From Porphyromonadaceae bacterium (GTDB lineage: Bacteria; Bacteroidota; Bacteroidia; Bacteroidales; Dysgonomonadaceae), in contig DPAC01000127.1 in the NCBI GenBank assembly GCA_003517675.1, positions 1 through 11,202 on the forward strand: a DNA stretch of 11,202 bases, in the 5' to 3' direction. Every line of letters begins with the position of its first letter. The first letter of the stretch is position 1. The position numbers and the translations under genes were made by a program. Below, one piece after another: positions 7,440 through 11,202 of this stretch. The notes beneath the pieces were generated by a model. The model worked only from the letters and a program-made list of their open reading frames with translations. It ran no database searches and was not told the origin of the DNA.

Positions 7440-7519
7440 ATATGTATGCGATTTTGCGTTTTCATATACATATCTTGGGGAAATGTATATGATTCTTCGC
7501 TTTTACGTGCTCATTTCCC
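7440..7519 (+). promoter_or_regulatory. Overlapping, mutually exclusive hairpins between mod and res
   Basis: Three perfect inverted repeats share sequence. Hairpin A pairs ATATGTAT (7440-7447) with ATACATAT (7466-7473). Hairpin B pairs TCATATACAT (7462-7471) with ATGTATATGA (7483-7492) around an 11-base loop. Hairpin C pairs GGGAAATG (7478-7485) with CATTTCCC (7512-7519). B excludes both A and C, while A and C can coexist. C ends two bases before the GAGG at 7521-7524. The layout resembles an attenuator or RNA switch that could set Res production relative to Mod; alternatively the AT-rich palindromes may be protein-binding operators. The remaining spacer (7414-7439) shows nothing. Confidence 0.45.
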
Positions 7520-7537
7520 AGAGGTGATTTTTATACA

Positions 7538-7561
7538 ATGAATATAATTCAACTGTCGTGA
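7538..7561 (+). other. Seven-codon leader frame overlapping the res start
   Basis: ATG at 7538 opens a frame encoding MNIIQLS and stopping at TGA 7559-7561, which overlaps the res GTG (7558-7560) as GTGA. A purine-rich GAGG lies at 7521-7524, 13 bases ahead of this ATG but too far from the GTG. Ribosomes could translate the mini-frame and re-initiate on res, similar to the ATGA coupling of abiEi and abiEii. It may equally be chance. Confidence 0.3.
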
Positions 7562-10500
7562 AGTTAAAATTTAAACATCAGAAGTTCCAGGAGGAGGCGG
7601 CCAAGGCGGTATGTGACGTGTTTGCAGGCCAGCCATACTTGTCAGAGGTCAATTACCTGATTGACCGGGGAGATTCAAAAGGACAGGGCGAGATATACGA
7701 TTTTACCGGATTCAAAAACCATAAGATTGTACCACAGCTGACGGACGATATGATTCTGGATAACATCCGGAAGATTCAGCGGACACATCAGATCCCGCCA
7801 TCGGAAACGTTGGAAGGTCGATACAACCTGACCATCGAGATGGAGACGGGTACGGGAAAGACCTATACCTACATCAAAACGATGTACGAGCTCAACAAGC
7901 GGTACGGATGGAGCAAGTTCATCATCGTGGTGCCGAGCATCGCTATCCGCGAAGGAGTTTATAAATCGTTCCAGATTACGCAGGAGCATTTCACTGAAGA
8001 TTACGGCAAGAAGATTCGGTATTTTATCTATAACTCTTCTCAGCTGACGGAAATCGATCGATTTGCCAGCGACAACTCGCTCAACGTGATGATCATCAAT
8101 ATTCAAGCATTCAATAGAAACACAGATGTACAACGTATTAGGAAAAAACTTGATAATTTCCGCAGTCGGAGACCGATCGATGTGATTGCAAAAACAAATC
8201 CTATTTTGATACTTGATGAACCACAATCCATTGAAGGTAAAAAGACAAAACTTTCATTATTCGATTTCAATCCGCTGTTCACGTTGCGTTATTCTGCCAC
8301 GCACAAAAAAGATAGCCTCTATAACCTGATCTACCGGCTGGATGCCATGGAGGCCTACAACAAGAAGCTGGTGAAGAAGATCGCGGTGAAAGGGATTGCC
8401 CAGACCGGAACTACCGGGACGGAAGGATACCTCTACCTGGAGGGGATCAATCTCTTCAAGGACAAAAGTCCCACTGCGAACCTGGGCTTTGAGGTGAAGC
8501 AGTCCGCCGGTGTAAAAGCGGTCGTTCGTAAAGTTGAAATAGGGTACAACCTTTATGAAAGATCAGGATTGCTTGAACAGTACCGGAATGGGTTTACCGT
8601 AACAAATATCGACGGAAGGGACAACTCTATCACTTTCCAAAATGGGACGAAACTCTATGCCGGTGATGTGAAAGGAGCGGTGAACGAACAACAGCTTCGC
8701 CGGATCCAGATCCGGGAGACCATCCTGTCGCATATCGAACGGGAACGAATGCTTTACTTCAGGGGTATTAAGGTGCTGAGCCTTTTCTTTATTGATGAGG
8801 TGGCCAAATACAAACAATACGATTCTTCCGGCAATGCGTTCAACGGTTCTTATGCCGACATGTTTGAGGAGGAGTACAACGATGTGGTGAACAGCCTGCA
8901 ACTTAAAATCGGCGAGGATGCGTATATCGAATACCTGAAACCACTTACAGCCAAGAAAACGCACAAGGGTTATTTTTCTATCGACAAAAAGAAGAATCAG
9001 TTCGTGGACGGAAAAGTGGAAAAGAACACCCGGGAGAGTGAGGATACAGATGCCTACGACCTGATCATGAAAAAAAAGGAGCAGCTGCTCTCTTTCAGTG
9101 AACCGGTACGCTTTATCTTTTCACATTCTGCACTGCGCGAGGGATGGGACAATCCCAACGTGTTCCAGATTTGTACGCTGAAACAGAGCGATGCGGAGAC
9201 CCGCAAGCGACAGGAGGTGGGGCGTGGGCTCCGACTTTGTGTGAACCAGGAGGGAGAGCGCATGGACACCAATTTCCTGGGAAGTGAGGTGCATCATATC
9301 AATCAGCTCACAGTAATCGCGAGCGAGAGCTACGAGCGGTTTGCAAAGGCGCTTCAGACGGAAATCGCAGAGGTGATTGCCGACCGTCCACAGAAAGTTT
9401 CTCCCTTGTTGTTTCGGGATAAGGTGCTAACAGATAAACAGGGTAATCCCTATCCCGTGAGCGAGGAGGCGGCTCTGGTCCTCTACGAGAGCCTGGCCGG
9501 ATATGGATACGTGAAAGCAGGGACCCTGACCGATAAGTACTACGAGGACAAAGAGAGCGGCAACTTCAAACTGCCGGAAGAGGTGGATGCCAGCAAAGAG
9601 TCGGTAATGAATATCCTCGATTCGGTCTACAACCCGAAGATGCTTGCCCCCGAGAATGCTCGCGGTAACAACGTTGAGCTGCACTTAGACGAACAGAAGT
9701 TCAACCGTGAGGAATTCAAAAAACTGTGGTCGAGCATCAACACCAAAACGGCATATGTGGTGGACTTCGAAACAGATGAACTGATTCGTAAGGCAATTCA
9801 AAAGCTGAACAACCATTTGCACGTGTCGAAAATCTTTTTCACCGTCACCTCTGGATCATTGGAAAAGATAGAATCAAAAGAAACATTGTTAGAGGGAGAG
9901 GGTTTCAAACAGCAATCGTCGAAACATATCGATGTTCACTCAGCTGTGAACGGTAACGTGAAATATGATCTTGTGGGCAAGGTGGTAGCAGAAACAGGAC
10001 TGACCCGCAATACGGTGGTAAAGATTCTGACCGGCATTGAGAAAACGGTATTCGGCCAGTTCATGCTCAACCCCGAAGAGTTTATCCTCAAGTGCTCGAA
10101 CCTGATCAACGAAGAAAAAGCCACGGTCATCATTCAGCATATCGCTTATAACAAGCTGAATGATAGCTTCGGCACGGAGATCTTCACCGAACCAACTCTG
10201 AAGGGAAGGCTCGGCGTGAACGCGATCCCGGCGAACAAACACCTGTATGATTACGTGATCTTCGATTCAGTCAAAACAGAAAAACCATTTGCCGAACAAT
10301 TGGATATAAGTAGTGAGGTGAGTGTATATGTGAAGCTACCCAAGGGATTTTATATCAACACCCCGGTAGGAAAATACAATCCCGACTGGGCCATCGCTTT
10401 CAATGAGGGAACTGTGAAGCATGTCTATTTCGTGGCGGAAACCAAAGGAGATATCTCCTCCATGGAACTCAGAGAGGTTGAGACCGCAAAAATATCCTGT

Positions 10501-10590
10501 GCCCGCAAACACTTTCAGGCGATCAGCAGCGACAGGGTAAAATTCGATGTGGTATCCAATTATCAGCAGTTGATGAGTTTGGTGAGATGA
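7558..10590 (+). CDS. res: Type III R-M system restriction subunit (Res)
   Basis: A 1010-residue superfamily 2 helicase-nuclease. Motifs: Walker A METGTGKT (95-102), motif II as LILDEPQ (217-223; DEPQ replaces DEAH, as usual in type III Res), motif III RYSATHK (244-250), REGWDNP (527-533), and QEVGRGLRL (552-560) for motif VI. The C-terminus holds a PD...ExK nuclease site: PD at 942-943 and ETK at 961-963. With Mod it hydrolyses ATP, communicates along DNA between sites and cuts near unmethylated ones. GTG at 7558 is chosen because the resulting start, MKLKFKHQKFQ, matches typical Res N-termini, and the in-frame stop at 7525-7527 leaves no other ATG or GTG before it. Full length with all catalytic residues, so it should be functional. 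An A8 tract lies at 9070-9077, and a low-GC patch covers the motif II region (~8095-8270). Confidence 0.94.
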   Translation: MKLKFKHQKFQEEAAKAVCDVFAGQPYLSEVNYLIDRGDSKGQGEIYDFTGFKNHKIVPQLTDDMILDNIRKIQRTHQIPPSETLEGRYNLTIEMETGTGKTYTYIKTMYELNKRYGWSKFIIVVPSIAIREGVYKSFQITQEHFTEDYGKKIRYFIYNSSQLTEIDRFASDNSLNVMIINIQAFNRNTDVQRIRKKLDNFRSRRPIDVIAKTNPILILDEPQSIEGKKTKLSLFDFNPLFTLRYSATHKKDSLYNLIYRLDAMEAYNKKLVKKIAVKGIAQTGTTGTEGYLYLEGINLFKDKSPTANLGFEVKQSAGVKAVVRKVEIGYNLYERSGLLEQYRNGFTVTNIDGRDNSITFQNGTKLYAGDVKGAVNEQQLRRIQIRETILSHIERERMLYFRGIKVLSLFFIDEVAKYKQYDSSGNAFNGSYADMFEEEYNDVVNSLQLKIGEDAYIEYLKPLTAKKTHKGYFSIDKKKNQFVDGKVEKNTRESEDTDAYDLIMKKKEQLLSFSEPVRFIFSHSALREGWDNPNVFQICTLKQSDAETRKRQEVGRGLRLCVNQEGERMDTNFLGSEVHHINQLTVIASESYERFAKALQTEIAEVIADRPQKVSPLLFRDKVLTDKQGNPYPVSEEAALVLYESLAGYGYVKAGTLTDKYYEDKESGNFKLPEEVDASKESVMNILDSVYNPKMLAPENARGNNVELHLDEQKFNREEFKKLWSSINTKTAYVVDFETDELIRKAIQKLNNHLHVSKIFFTVTSGSLEKIESKETLLEGEGFKQQSSKHIDVHSAVNGNVKYDLVGKVVAETGLTRNTVVKILTGIEKTVFGQFMLNPEEFILKCSNLINEEKATVIIQHIAYNKLNDSFGTEIFTEPTLKGRLGVNAIPANKHLYDYVIFDSVKTEKPFAEQLDISSEVSVYVKLPKGFYINTPVGKYNPDWAIAFNEGTVKHVYFVAETKGDISSMELREVETAKISCARKHFQAISSDRVKFDVVSNYQQLMSLVR
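9070..9090 (+). other. Possible slippery A8 tract followed by a palindrome in res
   Basis: The codons AAA AAA AAG at 9070-9078 contain A-AAA-AAG, the heptamer used for -1 frameshifting in E. coli dnaX, and the next 12 bases (GAGCAGCTGCTC, 9079-9090) are a perfect palindrome. A -1 shift would read seven more codons and stop at TGA 9099-9101, giving a Res of about 514 residues lacking motifs V/VI and the nuclease. The palindrome directly abuts the tract instead of lying five to eight bases away, and would fold only as a 4-bp stem, so evidence is weak. Confidence 0.2.
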
Positions 10591-10858
10591 TACAAACATC
10601 CGCCTTTGACGGACAAAAAAAGTCTTGTTAGTGATGTGAAAATAGATTAGATCTGGACAAAAGAATATCAATTTATATATGATTTAAAAATAAGTCGCAT
10701 CATTGTAAAATAACATCATGTGAGGAGATTTATAATAGGGCCATAAAGCTTGCCGCTTCAGGGAATCCATTAAACAATAACCGCCCAATGGGTACCATTA
10801 TTTGTAGGGAATGTTCACACGTCTATAATGTCTTTTTAAAATTAACGATTAAAGCAAA
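10591..10858. other. Spacer between res and the GntP permease gene
   Basis: A 268-bp AT-rich gap without a gene. It contains a short imperfect stem TCCG/CGGA at about 10600-10614 followed by an A-run rather than a T-run, a small palindrome AATGG-GTA-CCATT at 10787-10799, and a possible promoter just before the permease. No convincing terminator, tRNA or attachment site is seen. The change from defence genes to a metabolic transporter takes place in this gap. Confidence 0.45.
10801..10829 (+). promoter_or_regulatory. Possible promoter of the GntP permease gene
   Basis: TTTG at 10801-10804 and TATAAT at 10824-10829 lie 29 bp ahead of the ATG at 10859. TTTG fits the upstream element favoured by the Bacteroidetes primary sigma factor, but the downstream box is not the expected TAnnTTTG, so this is a weak suggestion. 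Confidence 0.22.
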
Positions 10859-11202
10859 ATGAGTATCGTTACAATTTCACTCTTGGTTCTGCTGAGCATC
10901 GTGCTTATCGTGATACTTACTTCTGTTACGAAACTAAACGCGTTTGCTTCGCTGTTTATCGTCGCCCTGTTGTTAGCCATGATTGCCCTTCCCGATAAAA
11001 ATGTGGTCGAAATTCTGAAAGAGGGATTTGGAAGTACCATGGCATCCATCGGGTTTCTGATTATCTTCGGGGCGATTATAGCTGTAGTGCTGGAAAAAAC
11101 AGGCGGTGCCATAAGCATCGCTAATTATGTTTTGTCGAAAACAGGACACGGTAAAGCCGCTTCGGCAATGGGCATTACGGGATTTGTCGTAGGATCGACC
11201 AT
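10859..11202 (+). CDS. GntP family permease, N-terminal part
   Basis: An open frame from ATG 10859 to the window edge (114 complete codons). It begins with a hydrophobic helix (residues ~4-21), a second (~27-44) and a third (~62-78), then EKTGGAISIANYVLSKTGHG and SAMGITGFVVGST. The TGGA...A.YVL...G and GFVVGS patterns are characteristic of the GntP (gluconate:H+ symporter) family. This is an inner-membrane proton-coupled transporter for gluconate or a similar sugar acid; the substrate cannot be told from the fragment. Upstream of the ATG is an A-rich stretch without a clear Shine-Dalgarno, usual in Bacteroidota. It is probably unrelated to the defence genes and marks the island's edge. Confidence 0.88.
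   Translation, partial: MSIVTISLLVLLSIVLIVILTSVTKLNAFASLFIVALLLAMIALPDKNVVEILKEGFGSTMASIGFLIIFGAIIAVVLEKTGGAISIANYVLSKTGHGKAASAMGITGFVVGST

Noticed and set aside
7675..8226. 183-codon minus-strand frame opposite the res helicase domain
   Set aside because: It is a shadow of the conserved Walker A to motif II region of Res; no family resemblance.
524..10590. BREX or DISARM system
   Set aside because: No BrxL/PglZ/BrxC-like or DrmB-like gene is present. The methyltransferase and nuclease match type III Mod and Res instead.
10598..10620. Possible terminator after res
   Set aside because: The stem TCCG/CGGA is only four pairs and is followed by a run of A, not T, so it is not an intrinsic terminator for the + strand.
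1..11202. CRISPR array, tRNA or rRNA genes
   Set aside because: No regularly spaced repeats, tRNA cloverleaf sequence or rRNA-like stretch was seen on either strand.

Overview
The window looks like a defence island from a member of the Bacteroidota, most likely Bacteroidales. The grounds are the Bacteroides-type transposase, the type III restriction-modification (R-M) proteins, genes with weak or absent Shine-Dalgarno sequences, and moderate GC with AT-rich spacers. The exact genus cannot be read from the sequence. All genes except the transposase lie on the + strand.

Layout. (1) Positions 1-386, minus strand: the N-terminal 128 residues of an IS4-superfamily (IS1634-like) transposase, followed by the IS end up to about 523. 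(2) 524-2956: an SNF2-type helicase that begins abruptly at its Walker A motif, because the IS has cut off everything upstream. (3) 2959-3612: a DUF4391 protein two bases behind the helicase stop. (4) 3613-3785: a 173-bp AT-rich spacer with direct and inverted repeats. (5) 3786-5404: an AbiEi/AbiEii (type IV-like) toxin-antitoxin pair overlapping by ATGA. (6) 5419-7413: a type III R-M methyltransferase (Mod), only 14 bp behind AbiEii, with a strikingly AT-rich central target-recognition segment. (7) 7414-7557: a spacer with overlapping, mutually exclusive inverted repeats and a seven-codon frame whose stop overlaps the next start. (8) 7558-10590: the type III restriction subunit (Res), with intact helicase motifs and a C-terminal PD...ExK nuclease site. 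(9) 10591-10858: a spacer. (10) 10859 to the end: the first 114 residues of a GntP-family permease, probably ordinary chromosomal flank.

How the genes may work together. Mod should methylate adenine at a short site, and Mod plus Res should cut unmethylated invading DNA. The helicase plus DUF4391 pair is, to my knowledge, a recurring companion of type III R-M genes in defence islands. Here an AbiE module sits between the helicase/DUF4391 half and the Mod/Res half, and its promoter region is the obvious one to drive mod. This suggests either a composite system or a toxin-antitoxin module that addicts the cell to the R-M locus. The IS insertion has probably inactivated the helicase arm, while AbiE and Mod/Res look intact.

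I found no rRNA, tRNA, CRISPR array or convincing intrinsic terminator. Every family assignment is from recognisable motifs by eye; no database search was possible.
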